Assembly (NCBI RefSeq): GCF_001433995.1
Contig: NZ_AZCX01000005.1
Span: 62,001-126,000, forward strand
Direction: 5' to 3'
DNA from: Secundilactobacillus kimchicus JCM 15530
GTDB taxonomy: Bacteria; Bacillota; Bacilli; Lactobacillales; Lactobacillaceae
DNA: 64,000 nucleotides
A model generated the notes under the pieces. The model saw nothing but the letters and a program-made list of their open reading frames with translations. It ran no database searches and was not told where the DNA came from. Position 1 is the stretch's first letter. Each line of letters begins with the position of its first letter. This document shows, piece after piece, positions 40,937 to 50,188 of this stretch. Position numbers and translations under genes: made by a program.

Positions 40937-41815
40937 TTGCAAACATTTTTCCAACAACTGATTAACGGCCTCTCCCTAGGTAGCATATACGCCCTTTTGG
41001 CGTTGGGCTATACGATGGTGTACGGCATTATCAAGTTGATCAACTTCGCACACGGGGACATTTACATGCTGGGTGCGTTTTGGGGCTATTACGTCATTAA
41101 CTTTTGGCACTTTAACTTCCTGTTTGCCCTCCTTTCTGCGATGCTGGTGGGGGCTGTTGCTGGGGTGATTATTGAATACTTCGCTTATCGCCCATTACGC
41201 CACGCGCCACGGATTACCGCGTTGATTACCGCGATTGGCGTCTCATTTCTCTTGGAAAACGGGATGTCGTACCTATACGGGTCAACGCCTAGGGACTTCC
41301 CGCAAATTATCGAGCCCGTGAACTATCACGTTTTCGGAGTCCTGATTTCCAACATTCAGATCCTGATTCTGGTCACCGCCTGCCTGCTCATGGTGATCCT
41401 ACAAGTGATCATTAAGAAAACCAAGATGGGAAAGGCCATGCGGGCCGTTTCTGTCGACCCGGATGCTGCCGAATTGGTGGGGATTAACCTGAATCGCACG
41501 ATTTCATTTACCTTCGCATTGGGCTCTTCAATGGCCGGTGCCGCTGGGGTGCTGATTGGCTTGTACTACAACTCAATCGACCCATTGATGGGGATGACGC
41601 CAGGGATTAAGGCTTTCGTGGCGGCCGTCGTTGGCGGGATTGGATCCGTACCAGGGGCGTCAATCGGCGGCTTTTTGATTGGCCTTTTGGAAACGCTCGT
41701 TCAATCGGTCGGCCTGTCGGCATATAAGGATGCCGCAGTCTACTTCGTCTTAATTGTGATTTTGCTGGTTTTGCCGGCTGGAATCTTTGGCAAAAATATC
41801 AAAGAGAAAGTGTAG
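40937..41815 (+). CDS. livH: Branched-chain amino acid ABC permease LivH
   Basis: A 292-residue inner-membrane permease with about eight helices. The start FFQQLINGLSLGSIYALLAL and the GYTMVYGIIKLINFAHGD block are typical of LivH. The best start is TTG 40937, with GGAGG eight bases ahead; the ATG at 40922 overlaps that site. It pairs with LivM. The gene lies 22 bases after livJ and is followed at once by livM. Confidence 0.92.
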   Translation: MQTFFQQLINGLSLGSIYALLALGYTMVYGIIKLINFAHGDIYMLGAFWGYYVINFWHFNFLFALLSAMLVGAVAGVIIEYFAYRPLRHAPRITALITAIGVSFLLENGMSYLYGSTPRDFPQIIEPVNYHVFGVLISNIQILILVTACLLMVILQVIIKKTKMGKAMRAVSVDPDAAELVGINLNRTISFTFALGSSMAGAAGVLIGLYYNSIDPLMGMTPGIKAFVAAVVGGIGSVPGASIGGFLIGLLETLVQSVGLSAYKDAAVYFVLIVILLVLPAGIFGKNIKEKV

Positions 41816-42784
41816 GTGACGATTTTGAAGGCCAATTTTAAATACAATGTGAGCTGGCTTATCATCATGGTCGCTGGCTTTTATCTGATGAACACTCTGA
41901 TGTTGATGGGCATTATTGATTCCTTCATTGAAAATATGTTGGTTGTGATTGGCATCAACATTATTCTGGCGACCGGGTTGAATCTGGTCATCGGTTTTGC
42001 GGGGCAGTTTTCGTTGGGACACGCTGGATTTATGGCCATTGGGGCGTACGCGACGGCCATTATCACGACTAATTCTGCCACGGCCGGTGGGTTTTATACT
42101 TCCATCGTGGTCGGTGTCATCATTGCGATTATCGCCGCTATTATCGTTGGTGTCCCAACGTTGCGGCTTCGAGGGGATTACTTAGCCATTGCGACGATGG
42201 GCGCCGCTGAAATTATCCGAATTATCATTAATAATCTACAGATCACCAACGGACCGTCTGGGATGTTTAATATCCCACAATTCGCCACTTGGCCGGTTGT
42301 GTACATCATGGTTTGCGTCACGACAATTTTAATCGCAAACTTTGTCCGGAGTCGGGCTGGTCGCGCGATTAAATCAGTTCGGGAAGATGAAATTGCGGCT
42401 GAGTCTGCCGGAATTAACACGACCAATTGGAAGCTGGCTGCCTTTGTCTTTGGGGCCGCGACTGCCGCTATTGCGGGGTCGTTAGACGCCTCGTACCTCC
42501 AAACGATTGCCCCAACCAACTTTGGCATTATGGAATCCATTTCCATTTTGATTATTGTGGTCTTAGGTGGGGTTGGTAGCCTGACCGGAAGCGTTGTGGC
42601 CGCCGTTGTTCTGGGGATCTTGGATACGGCCTTGCAAAATTTTGGGACGTTGCGGATGGTGATTTATGCGGCTGCCTTGATCTTGATTATGATTTTTAAA
42701 CCAACCGGATTACTGGGGAGTCATGAATTGTCATTTAAACACCTATTTTCTGGCACTAAGCGAAAGGGGCGTGTCCGCTCGTGA
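41816..42784 (+). CDS. livM: Branched-chain amino acid ABC permease LivM
   Basis: A permease of up to 322 residues with about nine helices; GLNLVIGFAGQFSLGHAGFM is the family block. Two starts are possible: GTG 41816 directly after the livH stop, or TTG 41825 with AGGTGA as ribosome site. It forms the membrane channel with LivH. The stop overlaps the livG start by four bases (GTGA). Confidence 0.92.
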   Translation: MTILKANFKYNVSWLIIMVAGFYLMNTLMLMGIIDSFIENMLVVIGINIILATGLNLVIGFAGQFSLGHAGFMAIGAYATAIITTNSATAGGFYTSIVVGVIIAIIAAIIVGVPTLRLRGDYLAIATMGAAEIIRIIINNLQITNGPSGMFNIPQFATWPVVYIMVCVTTILIANFVRSRAGRAIKSVREDEIAAESAGINTTNWKLAAFVFGAATAAIAGSLDASYLQTIAPTNFGIMESISILIIVVLGGVGSLTGSVVAAVVLGILDTALQNFGTLRMVIYAAALILIMIFKPTGLLGSHELSFKHLFSGTKRKGRVRS

Positions 42785-43563
42785 GTACGATTTTAAAAGT
42801 TGATGATTTGGTCAAGAATTTCGGCGGACTCACGGCCGTCTCAGACGTGTCGATGACCCTTAATGACGATGAACTCGTGGCCCTAATTGGCCCAAATGGC
42901 GCGGGAAAGACGACGCTGTTCAACCTGTTAACGGGCGTGATTACGCCTAGTTCTGGTGCCATTAGTTTTCGCGGTCCCAAGGGAACGGTGACGTTAAACG
43001 GCAAAAAGGCGTACCAAATCGCCAACCTTGGACTGGCCCGCACCTTTCAAAATATTCGGTTGTTTAAGGATCTGACCGTTTTGGATAACGTGCTCGTTGC
43101 CATGACAAGTCAGTACAAGGAGGGCTTGCTATCGACGTTATTCCGCCTGCCAAGCTACTATAAAAAAGAGGCTAAAATTGCCAAAGAAGCGACGGAACTG
43201 CTCGCAATCTTTGATCTACAAGAATCGGTCGATGTTTTAGCCAAAAACTTGCCGTATGGGATTCAACGACGGCTAGAAATTGTTCGAGCCTTGGCGATGA
43301 AACCGCAAATCCTGTTCTTAGACGAACCCGCCGCCGGGATGAATCCGGAAGAGACCGCTGATTTGACACGGTTGATTAAAAAAGTCCAACGGGAATTCCA
43401 TATCACAGTGGTGTTGATTGAACACGATATGTCGCTGGTCATGAACTTGGCCGAACGGATCTACGTGCTCGATCATGGCGCCATGCTGGCTCAGGGAACC
43501 CCAACTGAAATTAAGCAAAATCCGGCTGTTATTAAGGCCTATCTTGGGGAGGAGGTATCTTGA
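42781..43563 (+). CDS. livG: Branched-chain amino acid ABC ATPase LivG
   Basis: A 260-residue ATPase. Walker A is GPNGAGKTT (37-45), the signature is a degenerate LPYGIQRRLEIVRAL and Walker B is ILFLDEPAAGMNP, all typical of LivG. The start is GTG 42781, overlapping the livM stop. It ends one base into the livF ATG. It supplies energy for import with LivF. Confidence 0.93.
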   Translation: MSTILKVDDLVKNFGGLTAVSDVSMTLNDDELVALIGPNGAGKTTLFNLLTGVITPSSGAISFRGPKGTVTLNGKKAYQIANLGLARTFQNIRLFKDLTVLDNVLVAMTSQYKEGLLSTLFRLPSYYKKEAKIAKEATELLAIFDLQESVDVLAKNLPYGIQRRLEIVRALAMKPQILFLDEPAAGMNPEETADLTRLIKKVQREFHITVVLIEHDMSLVMNLAERIYVLDHGAMLAQGTPTEIKQNPAVIKAYLGEEVS

Positions 43564-44267
43564 TGCTGAGCGTTGATCAATTAGTTGTAAACTACGGTGT
43601 CATTAACGCTGTTAAAGGCGTTAGTTTCGACATTAACGAAGGTGAAATCGTGTCGTTGATTGGCGCGAACGGCGCTGGAAAAACCACCATTCTCAAGACT
43701 GTTTCCGGCCTCTTACGGCCAGCGTCAGGAACAGTGACGTACGAGGGTCATGAGATTCAACGGGAAAAGGCGCCGAAAATTGTGGCCCAAGGAATCTCTC
43801 AAGTGCCAGAGGGGCGGCATATTTTTGCGGGCTTGACGGTGAAGGAAAACCTCCAAATGGGGGCGTTTCTCCAGAGCGATCGCGCAAATATTGCCACCAC
43901 TTTTCAAACCGTGTACGACCGGTTCCCGGTGTTAAAGGAACGCCAAAATCAGGATGCGGCGACACTATCCGGTGGGGAACAGCAAATGTTGGCGATGGGG
44001 CGGGCGCTGATGTCACGGCCGAAGCTGCTGTTGCTTGACGAACCGTCAATGGGGCTTGCTCCCATTTTCATTAACGAAATTTTTGATATTATTACGGCCA
44101 TTAAAGAACAGGGGACAACAGTGCTCCTCATTGAACAAAACGCCAAAAAGGCCTTGTCGATTTCTGATCGGGGTTACGTTCTCGCATCAGGTGAAGTCAA
44201 GATGAGTGGTACGGGCTCGGAGTTGCTGGCTAATGCGGATGTTCAAAAGGCCTATCTAGGAGGGTAA
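43563..44267 (+). CDS. livF: Branched-chain amino acid ABC ATPase LivF
   Basis: A 234-residue ATPase: Walker A GANGAGKTT, signature LSGGEQQMLAMGRAL, Walker B LLLLDEPSMGLAP. ATG 43563 has GGAGGAGG seven bases ahead and overlaps the livG stop (TGATG). It completes the LivJHMGF importer. The next gene, a CBS-ACT protein, starts two bases after its stop and is clearly part of the operon. Confidence 0.93.
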   Translation: MLSVDQLVVNYGVINAVKGVSFDINEGEIVSLIGANGAGKTTILKTVSGLLRPASGTVTYEGHEIQREKAPKIVAQGISQVPEGRHIFAGLTVKENLQMGAFLQSDRANIATTFQTVYDRFPVLKERQNQDAATLSGGEQQMLAMGRALMSRPKLLLLDEPSMGLAPIFINEIFDIITAIKEQGTTVLLIEQNAKKALSISDRGYVLASGEVKMSGTGSELLANADVQKAYLGG

Positions 44268-44269
44268 AA

Positions 44270-44893
44270 ATGACGGTTGCAGATTACATGACAGATAAAG
44301 TGATTACCGTTAATCCAGACACGTTAGTCAGCGTGGCGGTTTCGATGATGAAGGACAACCAGATTCATCGGTTACCCGTCATTGAAACTGGGAAGTTAGT
44401 GGGGCTGGTTACGGCTGGCATCGTGGAAGCCGCGTCACCGTCAGCAGCCACTAGTTTGTCGATTTACGAGGTCAACTATATTTTCAACAAAATGACCGTG
44501 GGTGAAATCATGGAAAAAGAAGTCCAAACGATTTCTTACGACGCCATTTTGGAAGATGGAATTTACAAAATGCGCCAACACGATATTGGCGTCCTCCCCG
44601 TTATGGACGGGGAACAGGTTGTCGGTATTTTGACGACAAACGACATCTTAGATGCGTTTTTGGACATCACTGATTACCAACAGAAAGACACGGTGGTGCA
44701 AATTGTCATCGAGCAGGACAGCACTGGTATTATTTTTAAAATTGGGCAACTCATGGCGGACAATGATCTCAACATTCAAACGTTAATGGTGACCCGGCAC
44801 ATGGGCGAGATTGTGATTGAAATGCACGTTGATCCGTCTGATCAAATTTCGGTTCGAGCCGTCCTTGAATCAGCTGGGTTCACCGTCCGGTAG
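44270..44893 (+). CDS. CBS-CBS-ACT regulatory protein (AcuB-like) in the liv operon
   Basis: A 207-residue cytosolic protein with two CBS domains (about residues 1-60 and 74-130) and a C-terminal ACT domain (about 140-205, VVQIVIEQDSTGIIFKIGQL). CBS domains bind adenine nucleotides and ACT domains bind amino acids, so it could sense energy and branched-chain amino acid status. It lies two bases after livF, and a similar CBS protein closes the liv operon in streptococci. It may gate the transporter or act elsewhere; no enzymatic domain is present. The ATG has an AGGAGGG site. Confidence 0.85.
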   Translation: MTVADYMTDKVITVNPDTLVSVAVSMMKDNQIHRLPVIETGKLVGLVTAGIVEAASPSAATSLSIYEVNYIFNKMTVGEIMEKEVQTISYDAILEDGIYKMRQHDIGVLPVMDGEQVVGILTTNDILDAFLDITDYQQKDTVVQIVIEQDSTGIIFKIGQLMADNDLNIQTLMVTRHMGEIVIEMHVDPSDQISVRAVLESAGFTVR

Positions 44894-44986
44894 TTCTTGA
44901 CGGGACTGCTGGGTTCTTCTATGATAGTTCTGGTATCATCACTATCAAAAGTTGCCCCCGGTTTATTGGGGGCCAAAGGAGAACAG

Positions 44987-45673
44987 ATGACTTTTTCAGA
45001 GTTAAAGCGGCAGGCAAGGGAGTCGCTGAACCAGCATTTTCTTTATTACGTGATTTTATTCTTACCCACGCTTATCTTACAGATTGCGACGGGCACCTTC
45101 TATGCGATGTCAGAAAATAATATCAACTACAGTTATCCGGATTACACTGTAAATTGGTCCGTCACTATTTTGGCGTGGGCAGCTAGCTTACTACTCACAG
45201 GGGTTATGTTTGTCCTGATTGACCACGGTCGGCATTTACGGAACTATGAGCAACCGGTGAGCCGCTCCTTTACGATTTTTAATCGTGGCGACTATTTTAT
45301 TGGGACCATTGGGTTAAGTGTTCTAATGTTTATTTACACCTTTTTATGGTCACTGTTGTTGCTGATTCCAGGGATTATCAAGGCGTTGAGTTATTCTCAG
45401 GCCTATTATATTTATCGTGATCACTTGGATCAGGGAACTAAGATCAGCCTTAATCAAGCCATTACCGAAAGCCGCCAGATGATGGTTGGCCACAAGTGGG
45501 AGTATTTTTTTCTGAATTTAAGTTTTTTGGGCTGGTATATCGCTTGTATCTTTGTGTTACCCGCCATTTGGGTGATGCCTTATGCTCAACAAACGTTGGC
45601 TAACTATTACGTGGTGTTGAGTGCTCCCGCAAAAGATGATCAACAAGATGATTTAATGACAATTGCCAAATGA
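44987..45673 (+). CDS. DUF975-family membrane protein
   Basis: A 228-residue membrane protein with four to six helices, of the DUF975/YciC-like group; LIPGIIKALSYSQAYYIYRD (about residues 127-146) is diagnostic. Function is unknown. The ATG at 44987 has an AAAGGAG site eight bases ahead; a longer frame from 44897 covers non-conserved sequence and a likely promoter region. It lies 93 bases after the liv operon and ends at a terminator. Confidence 0.8.
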   Translation: MTFSELKRQARESLNQHFLYYVILFLPTLILQIATGTFYAMSENNINYSYPDYTVNWSVTILAWAASLLLTGVMFVLIDHGRHLRNYEQPVSRSFTIFNRGDYFIGTIGLSVLMFIYTFLWSLLLLIPGIIKALSYSQAYYIYRDHLDQGTKISLNQAITESRQMMVGHKWEYFFLNLSFLGWYIACIFVLPAIWVMPYAQQTLANYYVVLSAPAKDDQQDDLMTIAK

Positions 45674-45687
45674 TTGATTGGCCTCAG

Positions 45688-45722
45688 CCAGCAAGCCCGT
45701 TTATAGGACCTGCTGGTTTTTT
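45688..45722 (+). terminator. Terminator after DUF975 gene
   Basis: CCAGCA pairs with TGCTGG around a long loop with weak inner pairing (AAGCCC/GGACC), followed by six T. Confidence 0.7.
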
Positions 45723-45793
45723 GATGGTCTGCTTTAGCTGGGATGGAATATGTTGCTAAATTTGAATTTTGTCCTTTTATTTAGCGTAAAAAC

Positions 45794-45823
45794 TTGAAAG
45801 TCAAGCTTCTTTTCCTATATACT
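45794..45823 (+). promoter_or_regulatory. Promoter of TetR gene with inverted repeat
   Basis: TTGAAA (45794-45799) and TATACT (45818-45823) are 18 bases apart (TATATA at 16 is an alternative). CTTGA-AAG-TCAAG over the -35 is a small palindrome and may be an autoregulatory operator. Confidence 0.5.
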
Positions 45824-45906
45824 AAGACTAAGTCAAGTGTTCGACGTGGGGGTCGTTCACGGACAAAGTTATTTTGGGTGAATCGCCGGAAAGCAGGTAA
45901 TTTAAT

Positions 45907-46452
45907 ATGGGGAGAATTCAGGAACGTACGCGAATGCAAATCATTACCGCGTTCTTGGAGCTTTTGAGTCGGGATTATTTTGATAAAATCTCGGTTTCAC
46001 AAGTGGCCAAGAAAAGTTTCGTTACACGTAGTACATTCTATCGGTATTTTGATGATAAGAATGACCTACTGTTACAAGCAGCGCTGGAGACCCTTGATGG
46101 TAGTGAATCAGACGAACCGTTACTGGTTCAGTTTGCCACTTACGTTGAGAGTCACGCTGGGTTTTTGAAACATCTGTCACCGAGTCGGCAGAGTCGGATG
46201 AACTTAACCGACGTTGTGAGTGGTGTAATTGGGAAAATGGTGACTGATAAGGTCCAGTACGATGGGGATCAAAGTAACGATCCATTTGTTAACCTGATTA
46301 AAGCAGCTGACAATTCACCGTTGATGGTCGACGCATTAGTTGGCCTACTAATGGGGATGTTGGACCACTATCATCACAACGGGTTCGAAGTTGATGAAGA
46401 CGAATTGAACCGTACCATGCAGCTGTTATCAAGTCACATGACAGTGAATTAA
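45907..46452 (+). CDS. TetR/AcrR regulator
   Basis: A 181-residue TetR-family protein with a helix-turn-helix at residues ~28-47 (ISVSQVAKKSFVTRSTFYRY) and a short ligand domain. It has no strong similarity to the tandem pair at 2898-4146. It is transcribed alone between a DUF975 gene and the deo operon; its target is not evident and may be itself. The ATG has a GCAGG site. A terminator with a ten-T tail follows. Confidence 0.85.
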   Translation: MGRIQERTRMQIITAFLELLSRDYFDKISVSQVAKKSFVTRSTFYRYFDDKNDLLLQAALETLDGSESDEPLLVQFATYVESHAGFLKHLSPSRQSRMNLTDVVSGVIGKMVTDKVQYDGDQSNDPFVNLIKAADNSPLMVDALVGLLMGMLDHYHHNGFEVDEDELNRTMQLLSSHMTVN

Positions 46453-46461
46453 TGCTTTTGG

Positions 46462-46489
46462 AACGAGCTAGGGAGCTCGTTTTTTTTTT
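46462..46489 (+). terminator. Terminator after TetR gene
   Basis: ACGAGCT pairs with AGCTCGT around a four-base loop, followed by about ten T. Confidence 0.88.
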
Positions 46490-46520
46490 ACGGTTTTTTG
46501 GTGGTTTTACATTGTTTCAG

Positions 46521-46570
46521 TGGAAACGTTTACATATGTTCACACTCATGTTAAAATGAAAGCGTTATCA
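46521..46570 (+). promoter_or_regulatory. deo operon promoter with two cre boxes
   Basis: TTTACA (46529-46534) and TAAAAT (46552-46557) are 17 bases apart, with an extended TG before the -10. TGGAAACGTTTACA (46521-46534) matches cre at 13 of 14 positions and covers the -35. TGAAAGCGTTATCA (46557-46570) is a perfect cre just after the -10. CcpA should block this promoter when glucose is present. Confidence 0.8.
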
Positions 46571-46601
46571 AAAGAACGATTATTAGAGGAGTGTTGACGT
46601 C

Positions 46602-47252
46602 ATGGAATTAGCAAAATATATCGACCACACATTACTGAAGCCGGAAGCCACTCAAGATCAGGTGACGCAAGTCATCAATGAAGCTAAGCAATACGGATTT
46701 GCATCAGTTTGTATCAACCCGTACTGGGTCAGATTAACGGCTCAAGCCTTGGCTGGGACGGGGGTGAATACCTGCACCGTGATCGGGTTCCCACTGGGGG
46801 CGACCTCAACGGCTAGCAAGGTGTTTGAGGCCCAACAGGCCATGAAAGATGGCGCGAATGAACTGGATATGGTTATCAATATTGGCGAGCTGAAAGCCAA
46901 GCATGACACGGCTGTGTTGACTGACATCCAAGCCCTAGCAGACGCGATTCACGCGGCGGGACAACATTTGAAGGTGATAATTGAAACCGCTTTATTAACT
47001 GAAGAAGAAAAGGTCCGGGCCTGTGAACTATCCGAAAAAGCCGGCGCTGATTTTGTCAAAACGTCCACTGGATTCTCCACGGCTGGTGCCACGGTTGAAG
47101 ATGTGAAACTCATGCGTGCGACGGTTGGAGATCGGTTAGGCGTTAAAGCGTCAGGTGGTATCCACACTCGAGCTGAAGCTGAAGCCATGATTGCTGCGGG
47201 GGCAAGCCGCTTAGGCGTCAGTGCTAGTGTTGCGATTATGAACGAGAAATAG
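46602..47252 (+). CDS. deoC: Deoxyribose-phosphate aldolase
   Basis: A 216-residue class I aldolase that cleaves 2-deoxyribose 5-phosphate to glyceraldehyde 3-phosphate and acetaldehyde. The Schiff-base Lys153 lies in [16 protein letters not shown] at the N-terminus is also diagnostic. It is the first gene of a five-gene deoxynucleoside salvage operon. The ATG has a GAGGAG site. The two cre boxes upstream give strong carbon-catabolite control. Confidence 0.96.
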   Translation: MELAKYIDHTLLKPEATQDQVTQVINEAKQYGFASVCINPYWVRLTAQALAGTGVNTCTVIGFPLGATSTASKVFEAQQAMKDGANELDMVINIGELKAKHDTAVLTDIQALADAIHAAGQHLKVIIETALLTEEEKVRACELSEKAGADFVKTSTGFSTAGATVEDVKLMRATVGDRLGVKASGGIHTRAEAEAMIAAGASRLGVSASVAIMNEK

Positions 47253-47261
47253 GAGGAACCC

Positions 47262-48458
47262 ATGATGGCTTTCAAACGAGTATTTGGCATTGTGTTAGAT
47301 TCTGTCGGTATCGGTGAGGCTGAAGATGCTGCTAAGTTTGATGACGTGGGTAGCGATACCCTTGGCCATGTTGGGGCGTTCTGGAAGGGGGATTTGCAGC
47401 TGCCCAACCTGCAAAAGCTTGGATTATCCAATATTCGAGTAACCGCTCCGATTGAAGGGGTCCCAGTTACCGAGCAACCACTTGCGTACTACGGCAAAAT
47501 GCACGAAATGTCGGTCGGCAAAGATAGTATGGACGGTCACTGGGAGATGATGGGGTTACCGGTCACAGAACCGCTTGGCTTTTTCCCGAACGGATTCCCG
47601 CAAGCGCTCCTCGATCAAATTACCGCTTTTAGCGGGCGCAAGTGTCTTGTCAATAAACCCTATTCTGGAACCGACGTCATTCACGACTATGGTGAAACGC
47701 AGATGCAAACGGGTGATTTAATCGTCTATACATCGGGAGATTCAGTTCTCCAGATTGCGGCCCACGAAGACGTGATTCCACTAGATGAACTGTATAAGAT
47801 CTGCGAGTACACTCGGTCGATAACCATCGACCAACCTTACCGAATTGGTCGTATCATTGCGCGGCCGTACGTGGGACCAGATAAGGATCACTTTACCCGA
47901 ACCGCCAACCGGCATGATTTTGCATTAAAACCAACGGGCACGACGGACCTAGACCTTTTAAAGGCGGCGGGGCTGGATGTTTTAGCGGTTGGTAAAATTA
48001 ACGACATTTTTTCTGGTGTTGGGATTACCGACGGGGTGCACACTACCAGCAACGCAGATGGGATGACTAAAACAATTGAAAATGCTAAGCGTGATTTCCA
48101 CGGGTTTAGCTTTACCAACCTCGTCGATTTCGATGCGATGTACGGTCATCGCCGAAATCCAGAAGGGTTTGGAGAGGCGCTAATGGCGTTTGACCAACAG
48201 CTTGGTGAGTTGCTGACGACCCTAAATGATGATGATTTACTGGTTCTAACGGCTGATCACGGAAATGACCCAGGCTTTAAGGGCACCGACCACACCCGCG
48301 AATACGTGCCGTTGCTCGTGTACTCCCCAAACTTCAAGACTGGGGGCCGCACGCTGGGCACTCGGGAGACATTTGGTGATTTTGGGGCCACGGTGCTAGC
48401 AAACTTTGATGTTGCTCAAACAACGCAGGGCCAGTCATTTTTGGATGACCTTAAATAG
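47262..48458 (+). CDS. deoB: Phosphopentomutase
   Basis: A 398-residue, manganese-dependent enzyme of the alkaline phosphatase superfamily. It converts (deoxy)ribose 1-phosphate to 5-phosphate. It shows [13 protein letters not shown] near the start, [13 protein letters not shown] with the phospho-Thr/Ser region, and [10 protein letters not shown]...DHTRE metal ligands near the end. It lies nine bases after deoC, with AGGAGG as ribosome site; ATG 47262 or 47265. Confidence 0.96.
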   Translation: MMAFKRVFGIVLDSVGIGEAEDAAKFDDVGSDTLGHVGAFWKGDLQLPNLQKLGLSNIRVTAPIEGVPVTEQPLAYYGKMHEMSVGKDSMDGHWEMMGLPVTEPLGFFPNGFPQALLDQITAFSGRKCLVNKPYSGTDVIHDYGETQMQTGDLIVYTSGDSVLQIAAHEDVIPLDELYKICEYTRSITIDQPYRIGRIIARPYVGPDKDHFTRTANRHDFALKPTGTTDLDLLKAAGLDVLAVGKINDIFSGVGITDGVHTTSNADGMTKTIENAKRDFHGFSFTNLVDFDAMYGHRRNPEGFGEALMAFDQQLGELLTTLNDDDLLVLTADHGNDPGFKGTDHTREYVPLLVYSPNFKTGGRTLGTRETFGDFGATVLANFDVAQTTQGQSFLDDLK

Positions 48459-48470
48459 GAGGGTTAAACG

Positions 48471-49187
48471 ATGAGTACACACATTGGTGCAGAAATGGGC
48501 GACATCGCCCCAACCGTTTTAATGCCAGGAGACCCGCTCCGGGCAAAGTACATTGCGGAAACTTTTTTGGATGATGTCGTTCAGTACAATGCCGTGCGAA
48601 ATGCACTGGGCTTTACTGGAACTTATAAAGGCCATCGGGTGTCTGTTCAGGGCACTGGTATGGGGATCCCATCAATCTCAATTTATACCAACGAACTGAT
48701 TAAATTTTTTGGCGTTAAGCACCTCATGCGGGTGGGTAGCATCGGTGGGTTTGGCGAAACCATTAAAATTCGCGATATTCTAATTGCCAGTTCGGCCAGC
48801 ACTGATTCGGCCATTATTCAAAATACCTTTGATCACGGTGTTATCTATGCGCCAACGGCTGATTTTTCGATGTTACTGAAGGCCTACCAATCGGCCCAGG
48901 AAGCCAACGTTGAAGTGAAGGTCGGTAACATCTTCAGTGCAGACCGGTTTTATAATGACGAACTAGACATTCAGCAATTGATTGATTATGGTTGTTTAGG
49001 GACGGAAATGGAAACGGCAGCCCTGTATATGTTGGCTGCAAAATACGGCGTATCGGCGCTTTCTATCAACACGGTGAGTGACAATCTCACAACCGGGGAA
49101 GCTCTTTCTGCCCAGGACCGTCAGTCGTCGTTTGCTGACATGGCAACCGTTGCGTTAGAAACGGCCATTAAGTGTGACGAGGACTAA
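48471..49187 (+). CDS. deoD: Purine-nucleoside phosphorylase DeoD
   Basis: A 238-residue, hexameric-type phosphorylase that splits purine (deoxy)nucleosides with phosphate. VLMPGDPLRAKYIAE (phosphate site) and GTEMETAALY (ribose/base site) are typical. It lies 12 bases after deoB with AGGAGGG. It feeds (deoxy)ribose 1-phosphate to DeoB. Confidence 0.96.
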   Translation: MSTHIGAEMGDIAPTVLMPGDPLRAKYIAETFLDDVVQYNAVRNALGFTGTYKGHRVSVQGTGMGIPSISIYTNELIKFFGVKHLMRVGSIGGFGETIKIRDILIASSASTDSAIIQNTFDHGVIYAPTADFSMLLKAYQSAQEANVEVKVGNIFSADRFYNDELDIQQLIDYGCLGTEMETAALYMLAAKYGVSALSINTVSDNLTTGEALSAQDRQSSFADMATVALETAIKCDED

Positions 49188-49212
49188 TCAATAGCGAAGG
49201 TCGGATAGGTAT

Positions 49213-50169
49213 ATGGAAAAAGAACCCAATGAAAAGCGTATTTTCGATAGCATCAAGGTTGCTCGGCTCTACTATGAATCAGGGCTTGGCCAGGCAGAGA
49301 TTGCGAGTCAGTTAGCCATCTCACGCCCGACGGTTTCTCGATTATTGCAGTTTGCTCAAGACCAAGGTTACGTGCAAATTAAGATTGTTGATCCGTACGC
49401 TAGCGTTCAAAACCTCGAACGCGCACTTGAAAAACGGTACGGGTTATCGTCCGCCCACGTGGTTTATACGAGCAGTAAGGACTATACCGAGTTAACGACG
49501 GCGTTAGGTAAATACGCGGCGGAGTATTTGAGTCAGACGGTTAAAGATAACGACATTATTGGGGTTAGCTGGGGTAAGACGATGTATCAAGTCGCGCGTC
49601 ACCTTGGTGCGCAAACGGCTCAAAATGTTGCGTTAGTTGAACTAAAGGGTAGCGTGACCTACACCCCAACGCCGGTGTATGCCGAAGAAATTCTGATGAC
49701 TTTTAGTCAGGCGTTTCACACTGCACCAAACGTCTTACCCTTACCCGTGATTTTTGGGACTCAAACCACCCACGACATTGTGGTTCAAGACCGGCATATT
49801 CATAAAATGATTGAGCTAGGACAGCGGGCTAACATTGCAATTTACACGGTTGGGACGGTTCGCGACGATGCGTTACTATTTCAAACGGGGTATTTTTCAG
49901 AGACTGAACAGGCGGGAATTCAAGCACATGCGGTCGGTGACATTTGTTCTCGGTTTTACGATGCTGCCGGAAACGTGGCCTGCCCCGAAATTGACCGCCG
50001 AACTGTCGGGGTTCAACTCGCCGACCTAGCTAAAAAAGAACACTCGATATTGGTGGCGGGTGGTGAACGAAAATTTGACGCAATTAAAGGTGCTTTGGCA
50101 GGGGGGTATCCCAACTGCCTCATTACCGATATTGGCACCGCTCACCGCCTCATAGACGAAGCAGATTAG
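49213..50169 (+). CDS. deoR: DeoR regulator (SorC family)
   Basis: A 318-residue regulator with an N-terminal helix-turn-helix (residues ~25-48, [20 protein letters not shown]) and a C-terminal sugar-phosphate-binding domain of the SorC family. In Bacillus, DeoR represses deo genes until deoxyribose 5-phosphate is bound. Here it sits inside the operon between deoD and pdp, so it would regulate its own transcription. The ATG follows GCGAAGG. A clear DeoR operator was not identified. Confidence 0.9.
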   Translation: MEKEPNEKRIFDSIKVARLYYESGLGQAEIASQLAISRPTVSRLLQFAQDQGYVQIKIVDPYASVQNLERALEKRYGLSSAHVVYTSSKDYTELTTALGKYAAEYLSQTVKDNDIIGVSWGKTMYQVARHLGAQTAQNVALVELKGSVTYTPTPVYAEEILMTFSQAFHTAPNVLPLPVIFGTQTTHDIVVQDRHIHKMIELGQRANIAIYTVGTVRDDALLFQTGYFSETEQAGIQAHAVGDICSRFYDAAGNVACPEIDRRTVGVQLADLAKKEHSILVAGGERKFDAIKGALAGGYPNCLITDIGTAHRLIDEAD

Positions 50170-50188
50170 AACGGGTCAGGAGGAACGA

